Shown one piece after another: positions 39,304 through 49,076 of a stretch of 64,000 nt of DNA (the stretch's first letter is position 1; each line of letters opens with the position of its first letter). The notes beneath the pieces were generated by a model. The model was not told where the DNA came from. It did no database searches and saw only the letters and a program-made list of their open reading frames with translations. The position numbers and the translations under genes are program-made. Origin of the DNA: Oceanobacillus halophilus (GTDB lineage: Bacteria > Bacillota > Bacilli > Bacillales > Amphibacillaceae); the NCBI RefSeq assembly GCF_003628505.1, contig NZ_RBZP01000010.1, positions 1 through 64,000 of the forward strand. The letters are read 5' to 3'.

Positions 39304-39570
39304 GGCGGTTGATAGAATCCAGAAGGCGGTTGATTGATGCCAATTGCCGGTTGATAGAACCAAGAAGGCGGTTGATTGACGTCACTTGCCGGTTGATAGA
39401 AACCAGCGGGCGGTTGATTGGTGCCTCTCGTCAGTTGATTGAATTCAGCAGGCGGTTGATTGGTGCCACTTGCCGGTTGATAGAATCCGGCAGGCGGTTG
39501 ATTGATGCCACTTGCCGGTTGATAGAATCCAGCGAGGCGGTTGATTGATGCCAATTGCCGGTTGATAGAT
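39304..39570. repeat. 21-bp tandem repeat array B (12.5 units, 42-bp dimer structure)
   Basis: Twelve full units plus a partial unit run without gaps. Two unit types alternate: GGCGGTTGATTGATGCCACT-like and GCCGGTTGATAGAATCCAGC-like, both anchored on CGGTTGATNGA. One unit (the eleventh) has 22 bases, which breaks the reading frame. Frames stay open on both strands (minus: repeats of GINQPPAGFYQPAS), but this is a by-product of the 21-base period. I do not call a gene: there is no ribosome binding site or signal. Confidence 0.8.
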
Positions 39571-39594
39571 TTTCTACAAAGAAAGGAAAACCAG

Positions 39595-39644
39595 AAAAAA
39601 CCACCGCACCTTACTGCTATTAACACAGAAGGATGAGGTGGTCT
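39595..39644 (-). terminator. terminator of the permease operon
   Basis: On the minus strand ACCACCTCATCC pairs with GGTGCGGTGGT, followed by T6. It lies between the permease genes and array B. Confidence 0.75.
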
Positions 39645-39663
39645 TTAAAACATCTTTAGAGAA

Positions 39664-40485
39664 TTAACCTTTCACCGCACTAGCAGTAATACCTTCCATA
39701 ATTTTATCACTGAAGAATAAGAAGGCAAGGATGATTGGTAGTACACTAATAACCAGTGTTGCACCAATTGCTCCCCAGTCGGTCATGTACTGTCCAATAA
39801 AGTTTTGAATACCTACTGTCAATGTTTTGAATTTGTCAGAGCTAATAAATGTATTAACAAACACAAATTCATTCCAGTTATAAATCATATTGATAATAAC
39901 CGTTGTTGACATGATCGGTGCAGAAATTGGTAGAATGATTCGGAAAAATAAGCGATGAATCGAGCTTCCATCAATAATTGCAGCCTCTTCGATTTCACGC
40001 GGAATCGTGGTGTAGAATCCGAGTAATATCATGACCGTTATCGGTAAATTATACGTTGTATACGTAATCACAATCGATAAAGGATTATCAATTAAGTTAA
40101 CATTTAAGAACATGTTATATAGTGGTATTAACGCAGAGTGAATTGGGATCATTAGACCAACCATAATAATTCCTAATACTAATCCACTGAATTTCCATTT
40201 CATTCTTGTAATGGCAAAGGTAGCCATACTTGCGATTAAAATAGTTATCACAGTTGCGACAACGGTAATCCAAATACTATTCCAGAAATACGTTCCAATT
40301 CCGCCTTCAAATACTTTGGCATAATTTTCCCATTTTGGATCTGTCGGCAGGGCAAATGGATTACCGGCAAAGATTTCCTGATTGGTTTTCAAAGAGAACA
40401 TGAACAACCATATAATCGGGAAAATCTGGAACACAGCGACAATAGCTAAAGCAACATATAGTAAAATATAACCGATTCGTCTCAT
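39664..40485 (-). CDS. CUT1 ABC sugar permease, MalG/XynG type
   Basis: Membrane permease of 273 residues with six helices. The coupling loop EEAAIIDGSSIHRLFF with ILPISAPIM is the EAA motif. The C-terminal ITASAVKG is typical of MalG-type partners. The start follows AGGAGGGTCC. It is the second permease of the operon, 15 bases after the first by the stop-to-start gap. No ATPase is encoded here, so a shared ATPase such as MsmX elsewhere in the genome is expected. Confidence 0.92.
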   Translation of the reverse strand: MRRIGYILLYVALAIVAVFQIFPIIWLFMFSLKTNQEIFAGNPFALPTDPKWENYAKVFEGGIGTYFWNSIWITVVATVITILIASMATFAITRMKWKFSGLVLGIIMVGLMIPIHSALIPLYNMFLNVNLIDNPLSIVITYTTYNLPITVMILLGFYTTIPREIEEAAIIDGSSIHRLFFRIILPISAPIMSTTVIINMIYNWNEFVFVNTFISSDKFKTLTVGIQNFIGQYMTDWGAIGATLVISVLPIILAFLFFSDKIMEGITASAVKG

Positions 40486-40500
40486 GTTAGGACCCTCCTA

Positions 40501-41379
40501 TTAATATTGAATTTCATCTTTGGAAGCTGTTAATTTACGGATGATTACAGTAACAATTAGGGTAATAATTAATAGCAGGAACCCGATTGCACTACCGTAT
40601 CCAAAGTCATAACTTGCAAAGGCTAATTTGTACATATAGGATGCCATAACTTCACTTGCTCCGTTTGGTCCTCCACCTGTCATTACATAGATCAAGTCAA
40701 AGTATTTCAAGGATCCAACGATGGATAATACGATGGTTACTTTAAATACATTCATAATGAGCGGAACTTTAATTTTTAGAGCAATTTGTAATGGTGTTGC
40801 TCCATCAATCTTCGCAGCTTCCACCAATGATTCTGGAATGTTCTTCAATGCTGCATAATAAATTAAGATATAAAAACCTGCATATTGCCAAATAATAGGA
40901 ATAAAGATGGCATAAAGTACGATATTAGGATCTGCAAGCCATGCAGGTGGGTTGTCTATACCTAAACCCATTAGGATACTATTTAACATACCGTTAGATG
41001 GATTATAAATTTTCACCCATAGTTGCGCAATGGCAACAGAAGATAAAAGCATTGGGATCAAATAGATTTTTCTTAAAAAGTTTGCGCCTTTAATTTTCGA
41101 AGCTAGTATTAGTGCGACTGCCAAGTAAATAAGAAGACTTAGTGCAGAAAATATAGCTAATAAAAAGGAATGTAGAGCACTTTCCCAAAACTTTGTATCC
41201 TGGAGTGCGACAATATAGTTTTCCAAGCCAATGAATTCCATGGCGCCTATTCCGTCCCAATCCATTAGTCCAAAGTAACCAGAAAGAATAAGTGGAATAA
41301 CGATGAGAACGGCGATTAAGAGGAGTGCTGGAAACGTATATAAGAAGATAATCCATTTATTGGACATTACTTTGTTCAT
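40501..41379 (-). CDS. CUT1 ABC sugar permease, MalF/XynF type
   Basis: Membrane permease with six helices and the EAA loop ESLVEAAKIDGATPLQIALK followed by IKVPLIMNV. The frame opens with TTG at 41418 and has further starts at 41394 and 41379. None has a good ribosome binding site, and the last (MNKVMSNKW) has GGGG nine bases before it and is used, giving 292 residues. Just upstream the message contains CCTCC within a hairpin loop. It lies downstream of binding-protein copy 1 with a terminator-like hairpin between. Confidence 0.88.
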   Translation of the reverse strand: MNKVMSNKWIIFLYTFPALLLIAVLIVIPLILSGYFGLMDWDGIGAMEFIGLENYIVALQDTKFWESALHSFLLAIFSALSLLIYLAVALILASKIKGANFLRKIYLIPMLLSSVAIAQLWVKIYNPSNGMLNSILMGLGIDNPPAWLADPNIVLYAIFIPIIWQYAGFYILIYYAALKNIPESLVEAAKIDGATPLQIALKIKVPLIMNVFKVTIVLSIVGSLKYFDLIYVMTGGGPNGASEVMASYMYKLAFASYDFGYGSAIGFLLLIITLIVTVIIRKLTASKDEIQY

Positions 41380-41411
41380 AACATTCAACCCCATAGTCTT
41401 ATTTAAATTTG

Positions 41412-41455
41412 TGTTCAAAAAGGAGGATAATAAGGGTTACCGGACTTTTTGAACA
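41412..41455 (-). other. inverted repeat with anti-Shine-Dalgarno-like loop
   Basis: TGTTCAAAAAG (41412-41422) and CTTTTTGAACA (41445-41455) are perfect complements. On the mRNA (minus) strand the stem encloses ATTATCCTCC, which resembles the anti-Shine-Dalgarno end of 16S rRNA. It sits immediately before the permease reading frame. Confidence 0.55.
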
Positions 41456-41472
41456 GCCTTTTTAAGTAAGAA

Positions 41473-41507
41473 AAGGACTTCCCAGAGTCTAGGATATGTC
41501 CTTTTCT
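41473..41507 (-). terminator. intercistronic hairpin after binding-protein copy 1 (partial terminator)
   Basis: AAAAGGACTT and (A)GTCCTTTT pair around a CCAGAGTCTAGGATAT-like loop. It lets the binding protein be made in excess of the permeases. The same hairpin follows copy 2. Confidence 0.7.
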
Positions 41508-41540
41508 TTGTACTGGATGAATACTTCATTTAAGATTCAA

Positions 41541-42857
41541 TTATTCTTGTGAAAGTGCTTCTTCGTGTGCTTTCGCGAATTCTTCTGGAGTTACTTCTCC
41601 ACCAAATAATGCTTGAATCATATCTAAGTGTACTTGTGCATCTTCTGCACTCATTTGTACGTCAGCATACAAGGTAATATTTTCTGCTGCGTTTAAGTCA
41701 TTTAATACATCTGTGTACATTGGGTGAAGATCAACCGAATCTGTATCTACTTTTGTTGCAGGAATAATACCTACATCTGTTACCGCTCTTTCACCCCATT
41801 GTTCAGTAAGGTAAGCTGCGAATGCTTTTGCTTCTTCTTTAACATCAGAGTCTTCCGCAACGAAAAGTCCTACCCCTGGTCCACCTACAAAGTTATTCAT
41901 GTTCCCTTTTCCATCCACTTTAGGGAATGGGAAGTATCCTACTGAATCTCTAAATTCTTGTGGAACATCTTCGTTTGTTGTGTAGTTTGGAAGATCCCAA
42001 GAAGCGATTAAGTACATTGCTGCTTGCTCTCCCATAAACATACTTTTTGCTTCTTCATCAGCAAGACCGTTAAAACCACTTACGAATGAATCTGCATCAA
42101 CTAATTTTTGCACTTCTTCCGCTGCTTGTACTAATGCTGGATCTTCAAAGGAAATTTCACGAGAAATAGCTTCGGTTAGTACGTCTTGATCGCCACCTAG
42201 TCGGTTAGCAAAATACATGTACCACATAGAACCTGTCCATGCATCTTTGTTACCTAAAGCAATTGGGTTTACACCGTTTTCATTTAATGTTGCAACGATT
42301 TCGTTAAGCTCTTCAATCGTTTCAGGTTCTTCTAAACCATATTCATCAAAGATTGCTTTGTTATAGTAAATACTTGAGATATTTAATTCTAATGGAAGAC
42401 CGTATGTTGTATCATCGATAGCGAATGCTTCCGTAGTACCTGCAACAAAATCATCTTTATTAATGACATCATCTAATGGAGCATACATGTTACCGTCAAC
42501 ATATGGCTCCATGTAACCAGCTGCCCAAGTCATCCCTACATCTGGTAATTCATTAGAAGTAGAAAGAACTTTAATTTTATCTTTGTATTGCTCATTACTT
42601 AGTACTTCCAAATCAATGGTTACGCCTTCATTTTCCGCTTCAAAGTCGGCAATAATTTCGTTTACCACTTTGTGATGCTGAGCCGAACTTCCTTCTGGCC
42701 ATAAATGCATAAACTTGACAGTTGCTTCATCACTGCCTGAATCACTATTACTATCGCCTGAGCTTGTATCAGAATCATCTGATGATGCACAACCAGCCAG
42801 GACAAGAACTGCTAATACGAACATAATAAATACCGATAGCGCTTTCTTTTTAAACAA
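41541..42857 (-). CDS. CUT1 ABC sugar-binding lipoprotein, copy 1 (XynE-like)
   Basis: Extracellular lipoprotein of 438 residues, lipobox LAGC with Cys23, and a serine/aspartate-rich linker before the family 1 solute-binding fold. It heads the operon binding protein - permease - permease. The two-component genes directly upstream on the same strand match the layout of xylo-oligosaccharide importers such as Geobacillus xynDCEFG, so xylo-oligosaccharides are the likely ligand. The start is TTG at 42857, eight bases after GGAGG. Confidence 0.92.
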   Translation of the reverse strand: MFKKKALSVFIMFVLAVLVLAGCASSDDSDTSSGDSNSDSGSDEATVKFMHLWPEGSSAQHHKVVNEIIADFEAENEGVTIDLEVLSNEQYKDKIKVLSTSNELPDVGMTWAAGYMEPYVDGNMYAPLDDVINKDDFVAGTTEAFAIDDTTYGLPLELNISSIYYNKAIFDEYGLEEPETIEELNEIVATLNENGVNPIALGNKDAWTGSMWYMYFANRLGGDQDVLTEAISREISFEDPALVQAAEEVQKLVDADSFVSGFNGLADEEAKSMFMGEQAAMYLIASWDLPNYTTNEDVPQEFRDSVGYFPFPKVDGKGNMNNFVGGPGVGLFVAEDSDVKEEAKAFAAYLTEQWGERAVTDVGIIPATKVDTDSVDLHPMYTDVLNDLNAAENITLYADVQMSAEDAQVHLDMIQALFGGEVTPEEFAKAHEEALSQE

Positions 42858-42968
42858 TGAAAAAACCTCCTTAGTCGTATAGACTAGTTAATTTTGACTA
42901 CAAATTCAGTTTAGCACCGACTTCGTTTCTAAAAAAGGTAACAGCGATTAGGTAAAATACCATTATTT

Positions 42969-43754
42969 TTAGAAAGCCCTTTCACCGCTGTTTTTTCGGT
43001 ACTTACCAGGGGTCACTCCTTCCAAATCCTTGAAAATCTTATTGAAATATTTAGCTGTTTTATACCCGGATTTCTCGGCTATTTCTGCTATCGGCATATT
43101 GGTTGATATTAATAATTCTTTGGCATGCTGGATTCTTCGTCTAGTCACATATTCACTGAATGTAAGGTGTACCTGTTCTTTAAATAAAACACTTAAATAG
43201 CTAGGGTTTAAATGAACATGTTCAGCTACTTCCTTCTGAGAAAGTTCCCTGTCTAGATGCTTATCAATATAATGCATCGCATCACGAATGGCACTGCTGG
43301 AAGTGTTATTTTTATCATAGGCTTCTATAAGCTTTTCATCGACAACTTTCGAGATAATGCCTGTTCTTGTATTTTTATCATAAACTTTGATGGCTTCTTC
43401 TACAGCTTCCATCAATTTCTTCTTACTAATAGGCTTAAGCAAGTAATTGATGACTCCAAGACTTAGAGCTTCTTGCGCATACTCAAACTCTGGATAAGCA
43501 GAAATAACAATCGTAACTGGTAATCTATCTTTCTCTTTCAATATTTTTAGTAGTTCCAACCCAGATATCTCAGGCATCCGAATATCGGTTAAAAGTACAT
43601 GCACTCTCTGCTCCTCTATAATTTCTAATGTTTCCGCACCATTGGAAGCCGTCAAAATTTGCAATGCACCTTCATAGCCTTTATCTAATGTTTTTTTTAG
43701 CCCCTCTCTTGTTCTTGGTTCATCATCAACAATTAAAATCGTTTTATCATACAT
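42969..43754 (-). CDS. response regulator, YesN/XynC type (REC + AraC helix-turn-helix)
   Basis: A 261-residue cytoplasmic regulator. The receiver domain (1-125) has the acidic pocket at ILIVDDE, phospho-acceptor Asp57 in LLTDIRMPE and Lys107 in YLLKPIS. The C-terminal 100 residues form an AraC-type DNA-binding domain with two helix-turn-helices ([22 protein letters not shown] and the later [24 protein letters not shown] segment). It starts 2 bases after the kinase gene and should activate the sugar importer operon just downstream. Confidence 0.93.
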   Translation of the reverse strand: MYDKTILIVDDEPRTREGLKKTLDKGYEGALQILTASNGAETLEIIEEQRVHVLLTDIRMPEISGLELLKILKEKDRLPVTIVISAYPEFEYAQEALSLGVINYLLKPISKKKLMEAVEEAIKVYDKNTRTGIISKVVDEKLIEAYDKNNTSSSAIRDAMHYIDKHLDRELSQKEVAEHVHLNPSYLSVLFKEQVHLTFSEYVTRRRIQHAKELLISTNMPIAEIAEKSGYKTAKYFNKIFKDLEGVTPGKYRKNSGERAF

Positions 43755-43756
43755 GG

Positions 43757-45490
43757 TTATTCTCCTCTCGTAACAGGAATTTCAAAAGAGATTTCCGTAC
43801 CTTTATTTACCTCACTTTGAATCTGCAATTCCTTTCTTAATCGATCTTTATAATATAATTGGAGGCGTTTGTATACATTGGAGATAGCCATTCCCTTCCC
43901 TCCTGCAGATGAAGTTACTCCACCTGATTTCAATGATTGATTAATAGATTGAAGATTGGCTTCATCCATACCAGGTCCATCATCTTGAACCAGTACTTGG
44001 ATATATTCTTTATCCACTTGTTTAATCGAAACTTTAACGGTACATGTATCCACTTTGTTTCCGACTCCGTGCACCACGGCATTTTCCACAAATGGCTGGA
44101 TAACTAATTTAGGAATCATAATATGTTCCAACTCTTTCGGTAAAGATAAATTCCATTTCAGCCGATCGCCAAAACGTAATTTACTGACTTCCAGGTAGTC
44201 CTCAATATGTTTAAATCCTGCTTTCAAAGTAACCCAGTCATCTTCATTATCCTTCGTGATGGTATAACGAAAGAGGTCCGACATCGCAATTACCGTTTCA
44301 GCAAGTTCCTCCTCATCCTTTTCCTCTAAAGACCAGCGCAGTGCATCGAGGGTATTATAAAGAAAATGAGGATTAATCTGGGCTTGTAACGCTTTTAATT
44401 CACTTTGACTGCGATTAATTTCCTTTTGGTAAACCATTTGGATCAAATGATTCGTTTCTTCTGCCAACCGGTTATACGTACTATTTAATTCCGTTATTTC
44501 ACTAACTGCTAGCATTTGTGGATTAGTCGCCAGCAGTCCTTCATTTGCTCGCTGCATGGTGTTGGTTAAATTGATAATCGGTTTTGTAATAATTGTAGAA
44601 AGGAGCCACGAACAAATAAAATAAATGATGATACCTAAAATTCCAGAAAGTACAATTCCATTACGAATTCCATCGATTCCTTCCGTCAGCGCGCTTACTG
44701 GAGTGAGAATTAACACCATAAAGCCTGTCACATCAGAAGTCTCCTTCGTAACCATATAATCTTCCTCATTAATACGAATAGAAGTCTGATCCCCTTCTGC
44801 AATGGATTCTATCGAGCCATCGTAATTGGAATTGATTTGATCCTTATTATTATCTAGTAAAATAGAATACTGATTTATATTATCTTGATTCGCAAATGGA
44901 AAATAACTGTTATAAATGCTCATAACCAAATAACCAGCATTGGCAAATCCGTGATTCATCAAATTTATTCTTCTAATTACGAGTGAATGATTGGGATCTT
45001 GTGGATCACTACCTATCCAGACTAAACTTCCTTTCGCTTCATCTGCTCGTTCAATCCATTCTTGTCCAATTCTCCCGGACAAAAGCTTATTATCTAATGG
45101 TAGCAATCTCTCTTCTCTTTTGTTATATAATTCCATGGAAAACACCCCATCAGAATTAACTTGGATGTTATTCACGATACTTTGTAACTGTTGCCTATCC
45201 GAAAAAGACACATCTTGTCCCCGGAAGCTCCGATCCAGAACTTCTTGAACTTCATCATTTGTAATAACAAATTTGGAAGCAATATTAATTTGCTCATAGA
45301 GAGAATCCACCCTCCCACTTGCTTCAATAGCAACCTGCTGCGTTTGCTCCTCCGCATTTTTCTTCAGCATCGAAGAAACTTGGTTTAAGGTGAGATATCC
45401 TACTACAAATAAAACAATAACCATGACAAATAAGAATACGATAAGTATTTGGCTTCTTAAAGAATGCCATTTTCTTAGATGAGTAAACAT
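43757..45490 (-). CDS. sensor histidine kinase, YesM/XynD type
   Basis: Membrane sensor of 577 residues. Two helices (about 14-37 and 278-300) bound a 240-residue extracellular sensing domain. A HAMP linker follows, then the phospho-acceptor His375 in [10 protein letters not shown], and the ATPase domain with NAVVHGV and DDGPGM. Kinases of this type read an extracellular signal, often through a sugar-binding protein, and pass it to their YesN-type partner. The partner gene follows directly. Confidence 0.93.
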   Translation of the reverse strand: MFTHLRKWHSLRSQILIVFLFVMVIVLFVVGYLTLNQVSSMLKKNAEEQTQQVAIEASGRVDSLYEQINIASKFVITNDEVQEVLDRSFRGQDVSFSDRQQLQSIVNNIQVNSDGVFSMELYNKREERLLPLDNKLLSGRIGQEWIERADEAKGSLVWIGSDPQDPNHSLVIRRINLMNHGFANAGYLVMSIYNSYFPFANQDNINQYSILLDNNKDQINSNYDGSIESIAEGDQTSIRINEEDYMVTKETSDVTGFMVLILTPVSALTEGIDGIRNGIVLSGILGIIIYFICSWLLSTIITKPIINLTNTMQRANEGLLATNPQMLAVSEITELNSTYNRLAEETNHLIQMVYQKEINRSQSELKALQAQINPHFLYNTLDALRWSLEEKDEEELAETVIAMSDLFRYTITKDNEDDWVTLKAGFKHIEDYLEVSKLRFGDRLKWNLSLPKELEHIMIPKLVIQPFVENAVVHGVGNKVDTCTVKVSIKQVDKEYIQVLVQDDGPGMDEANLQSINQSLKSGGVTSSAGGKGMAISNVYKRLQLYYKDRLRKELQIQSEVNKGTEISFEIPVTRGE

Positions 45491-45658
45491 ATCACCATAC
45501 CTTTCTGTTAGTAAACTTCATTCGCATTCGCTTGTGTACCATCATCGGAATGCGTTTTCATTAATTAACTTAAAAATCCTCGCCTTTTATTATTTTTTTA
45601 TCTAATAGATTTTACTTCTCGGTAATTTCATATTATCCTAAATGTAAAGAGAAAGTCC

Positions 45659-45672
45659 TATAAACGTTTATA
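45659..45672. promoter_or_regulatory. cre-like perfect palindrome between kinase and xylR
   Basis: TATAAACGTTTATA is a perfect 14-bp palindrome with the cre core, with two deviations from TGWAANCGNTNNCA. It could serve either divergent gene. The region 45491-45658 also has CGCATTC/GAATGCG inverted arms near 45525-45554, with no function I can assign. Confidence 0.4.
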
Positions 45673-45742
45673 TAATATGCCATTAAATCTTTTCTACATA
45701 TTATGTCATAGAATTTATCCTTACATTTAGTATATGATGTAA

Positions 45743-45780
45743 AACTTTGTTTGTCTATCGGATGTACAAAGTGTTATAAT
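45743..45780 (+). promoter_or_regulatory. xylR promoter with XylR operator (autoregulation)
   Basis: TTGTCT (45751-45756), 18 bases, TATAAT (45775-45780). The operator at 45745-45771 starts CTTTGTTTGTCTATCG and ends GATGTACAAAG. ACTTTGT and ACAAAGT are perfect inverted ends. Confidence 0.68.
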
Positions 45781-45833
45781 AAATTTGACCAAACCATACA
45801 ATTTCCAAATGGGAAGAAAGAGTTGAAATATAA

Positions 45834-47036
45834 ATGAGGCAAAATAAGCGATGGAATCAGCAAGTTGTAAAAAAAGAGAATAAAACGCTCGTGTTAGATT
45901 CTATTAGAAATAATGCCCCTATTTCAAGAGCAGATATCGCTAGTTTGACTGGGTTAAACAAGGGCACGGTATCATCGTTAGTAAATGAATTATTAGGGGA
46001 AAAACTAATCTATGAATCTGGCCCTGGAAAATCAAGTGGTGGCAGAAGACCTGTGTTACTGTATTTTAATCAATTAGCAGGATATTCAATCGGAATTGAT
46101 TTAGGCGTTAACTATTTACTCGGAATCTTAACAAACTTGGAAGGGAACATTTGCCATGAAAAGTATGTAGATTTTGATAACCTCACGTACGAAGAAATCC
46201 TTCAGGAAATGATCAAGATGGTTGATTACTTATCTGCTCAAACGGAGACCACTCCTTATGGAATTATCGGTATAGGAGTTGGCGTACCAGGTATTATAAG
46301 TAATGATAGTAAGATACTATTGGCTCCGAACCTTAATTGGCGAAATATTGATTTAAAAGAAGAACTAGAATCCAAGTTTGGTGTGCCAGTGACAATAGAA
46401 AACGAAGCAAATGCCGGGGCATACGGGGAAAAAACATTCGGTATTGGGAAAAATCACCATAATATCATCTATGTAAGTGTTGGAATTGGTATAGGTGTTG
46501 GTCTTATATTAAATGGGCGACTTTACAAAGGGAACAATGGTTTTTCAGGGGAATTCGGCCACATGACCATCGAGGTAGGTGGTACAAAATGCAGTTGTGG
46601 CAGTGAAGGCTGTTGGGAATTATATGCTTCCGAAAGAGCCTTAATAAAAAGTGCTCAACGAAACAACATCCATATCCCTGATTCAAAGGAAATATCCTTA
46701 GAAAAATTAATATCACTTGCTAAAAACGGAGACCATGACTCCATCCAATTGTTTGAGGAAATTGGCAAATATCTTGGGGTTGGTATCAACAATATCATTA
46801 ATATATTTAATCCAGAACAAGTAATCATTGGTAACCGAATCGCAGCAGCTGAGACTTGGTTGAAAGAGCCTCTCCGTCAGTGGGTGGAAAACCAAACACT
46901 ATGGTTTAGCCAAAAGGACTTAAAAGTAGACTTTTCTGCCCTACTAACACATTCCGCAGCTCTAGGAGTATCAGCCTTTGCCGTGGAGAAATTTTTACTG
47001 CAAGCAATAGAAACAAATGAAGGGGCAATCTCATAA
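45834..47036 (+). CDS. xylR: xylose-responsive repressor, ROK family
   Basis: A 400-residue regulator. The N-terminal winged helix (about 20-65, with ISRADIASLTGLNKGTVSSL) binds DNA. From about 85 the ROK domain follows, with a nucleotide-fold start (GIDLGVNYLLGILTNL), IENEANAGAYGE for sugar contact and the zinc motif CSCGSEGCWE. In Bacilli, XylR dissociates from operators when xylose binds. Five related operators in this window (xylA copies 1 and 2, GH10, binding-protein copy 2, xylR itself) are the likely targets. It shares its transcript with the GH43 xylosidase gene that begins 93 bases later. Confidence 0.94.
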   Translation: MRQNKRWNQQVVKKENKTLVLDSIRNNAPISRADIASLTGLNKGTVSSLVNELLGEKLIYESGPGKSSGGRRPVLLYFNQLAGYSIGIDLGVNYLLGILTNLEGNICHEKYVDFDNLTYEEILQEMIKMVDYLSAQTETTPYGIIGIGVGVPGIISNDSKILLAPNLNWRNIDLKEELESKFGVPVTIENEANAGAYGEKTFGIGKNHHNIIYVSVGIGIGVGLILNGRLYKGNNGFSGEFGHMTIEVGGTKCSCGSEGCWELYASERALIKSAQRNNIHIPDSKEISLEKLISLAKNGDHDSIQLFEEIGKYLGVGINNIINIFNPEQVIIGNRIAAAETWLKEPLRQWVENQTLWFSQKDLKVDFSALLTHSAALGVSAFAVEKFLLQAIETNEGAIS

Positions 47037-47129
47037 ACTAGGCCCTGGTGAATACTGTTTTTTTCGTTTAAAAGAAAGCGTATTCTTCATAACTTTATAT
47101 TAAATAATTTTACTTCGAGGTGGATAAAC

Positions 47130-48740
47130 ATGACAACAATTCAAAACCCTATCTTAACTGGATTTAATCCTGATCCAAGCATTTGTCGTGCTGGAGAAGA
47201 TTACTATATCGCCGTATCAACTTTTGAATGGTTCCCAGGCGTAGGAATCTACCATTCCAAGGATTTAAAAAACTGGCGTTTAGTTTCAAGACCTTTAAAC
47301 CGCTTAAGTCAATTAAACATGATGGGTAACCCTGACTCTGGTGGTGTTTGGGCACCAGCACTTTCTTACAGTGATGGTAAATTCTGGCTTATTTATACCG
47401 ATGTTAAAGTAACAGATGGACAATGGAAAGACTGCCATAACTACCTCGTTACTTGTGACACCATTGACGGAGAATGGTCCGAGCCAATTCACATGAACAG
47501 TTCTGGATTTGACCCTTCCCTATTCCATGATGAAGATGGAAAGAAATACTTCATGAACATGGTTTGGGACCCACGTGTTGGCAACCACAACTTCAATGGC
47601 ATTGTCCTTCAAGAATTTGATGCAGAACAAGGAAAATTAGTAGGCAAAAAGGAAATTATATTTACAGGAACCGATGTCAAGCTAACAGAAGCACCACATA
47701 TCTATAAGATCAATGGCTATTACTATCTGTTAACTGCTGAAGGTGGAACAAAATACGACCACCAAGCAACGATTGCACGTTCCAAAAACATTTGGGGACC
47801 ATATGAAGTACATCCTGAAAATCCATTAATCTCATCATTTGCACATCCAAGAAATCCATTGCAAAAAGCTGGACATGCTTCGATTGTTAAAACACATACA
47901 GATGAGTGGTTCTTGGTACATCTAACTGGACGTCCTTTACCAAAAGAAGATCAACCTTTACTGGATCCACGTGGATTCTGCCCATTAGGTCGTGAAACAG
48001 CTATCCAACGTCTAGAATGGAAAAATGATTGGCCATATGTGGTCGGTGGAAACCAACCTTCTATGCAAATCGAAGGACCGGCTATTGATGAAGTAACCTG
48101 GGAAGCAGATTATCCGGAAAAAGACGATTTTGATGCAGAAACACTAAATGCTCATTTCCAAACACTACGTATTCCATTAGGTGAGCAAACTGTTTCCTTA
48201 AAAGAAAACCCAGGACATCTGCGCATTCATGGCAGAGAATCCTTAACATCTAAATTCACTCAAGCGTTTGTAGCAAGACGCTGGCAGCATTTTAACTTTA
48301 CTGCAGAAACAAAAGTAGCATTCCAACCAGAAAATTTCCAGCAAGCTGCAGGCTTAGTTAATTACTACAACACAGAAAACTGGACAGCACTTCAAATCAC
48401 TTGGAATGAAGAAAAAGGTAGAATCCTTGATTTAACCACTTGCGATAACTTTACATTTGATCAACCACTAAAAGGAAAAGAAATTGTCATTCCTGAAGAT
48501 GTGGAATATGTTTACCTTCGTGTCAATGTAAAAACAAGTGTTTATACCTATTCTTATTCCTTTGATGGAACGACTTGGGAAGAGATTCCAGTTGAGTTTT
48601 ATTCTTACAAATTGTCCGATGACTATATTCGCGGCGGCGGATTCTTTACTGGAGCATTTGTTGGTATGCAATGTCAGGATATATCTGGTGAGGGTAAAGC
48701 GGCTGATTTTGATTATTTTGTTTATAGGGTGGAGGAATAA
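47130..48740 (+). CDS. xynB: beta-xylosidase, GH43
   Basis: Releases xylose from the ends of xylo-oligosaccharides in the cytoplasm. 536 residues, no signal peptide. The five-bladed propeller (1-320) has base Asp15 in NPDP, Asp128 in GFDPS and acid Glu187 in KLTEAPH, the same numbering as known Geobacillus XynB3-type enzymes. The C-terminal beta-sandwich (330-536) completes the active-site pocket. GAGGTGG precedes the ATG. It follows xylR on the same strand with no terminator that I trust between them. Confidence 0.96.
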   Translation: MTTIQNPILTGFNPDPSICRAGEDYYIAVSTFEWFPGVGIYHSKDLKNWRLVSRPLNRLSQLNMMGNPDSGGVWAPALSYSDGKFWLIYTDVKVTDGQWKDCHNYLVTCDTIDGEWSEPIHMNSSGFDPSLFHDEDGKKYFMNMVWDPRVGNHNFNGIVLQEFDAEQGKLVGKKEIIFTGTDVKLTEAPHIYKINGYYYLLTAEGGTKYDHQATIARSKNIWGPYEVHPENPLISSFAHPRNPLQKAGHASIVKTHTDEWFLVHLTGRPLPKEDQPLLDPRGFCPLGRETAIQRLEWKNDWPYVVGGNQPSMQIEGPAIDEVTWEADYPEKDDFDAETLNAHFQTLRIPLGEQTVSLKENPGHLRIHGRESLTSKFTQAFVARRWQHFNFTAETKVAFQPENFQQAAGLVNYYNTENWTALQITWNEEKGRILDLTTCDNFTFDQPLKGKEIVIPEDVEYVYLRVNVKTSVYTYSYSFDGTTWEEIPVEFYSYKLSDDYIRGGGFFTGAFVGMQCQDISGEGKAADFDYFVYRVEE

Positions 48741-48744
48741 GGAT

Positions 48745-48776
48745 AAAAACAGGCCAGTTTTGTGGCCTGTTTTTTT
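48745..48776 (+). terminator. terminator of the xylR-xynB transcript
   Basis: AAAACAGGCCA and TGGCCTGTTTT pair tightly, followed by a T run. Confidence 0.9.
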
Positions 48777-49076
48777 ATGGGAAATAGTTGTTTTAATATT
48801 GGAGTCTTTTAACATTTTTCTCCTTTTCTATTTCTATCATTCTAGGGAATAGCTGGTAATTTTGATAATTTATCTATAGTACGGCGAAATAATAGGGATG
48901 GATGCTGATTGATAGATTGTACTAGCCTGGTTTTTATTGATTTAGGGGATTAAATAGAGATATTAATATGAGAATTCCTCCATTAATACCTCCCTGTTTA
49001 TGAACTTACCATAATTATAAGTTACCCTTACTTAGTAAGACTCTTATCATTTTTATTTCTTTTATTACTATAACCA
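48777..49076. other. gene-free stretch with no clear signal
   Basis: AT-rich sequence between the convergent ends of xynB and the DeoR-type gene. A short CTTACTTAGTAAG palindrome near 49029-49041 may be part of a weak terminator for the minus-strand gene. I see nothing else. Confidence 0.4.

Noticed and set aside
39304-39570. Possible CRISPR array
   Set aside because: The units are contiguous with no unique spacers, the period is 21 bp and no cas genes are nearby.
39285-39626. 113-residue repetitive frame (minus) and a 79-residue frame (plus) in array B
   Set aside because: Both frames are open only because the unit is 21 bp. There is no ribosome binding site or secretion signal, and one 22-bp unit breaks the pattern at protein level.
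41505-41530. TTTGTACTGGATGAA, similar to part of the XylR-like site at 39116
   Set aside because: Only one half matches, it lies at the 3' end of binding-protein copy 1 with no promoter, and the shared bases extend the duplicated terminator region.
47041-47110. Inverted GAATAC/GTATTC between xylR and xynB as a terminator
   Set aside because: The loop is long with weak stem support, and a cre-like reading of the same bases has three mismatches. Cotranscription of xylR and xynB is more likely.
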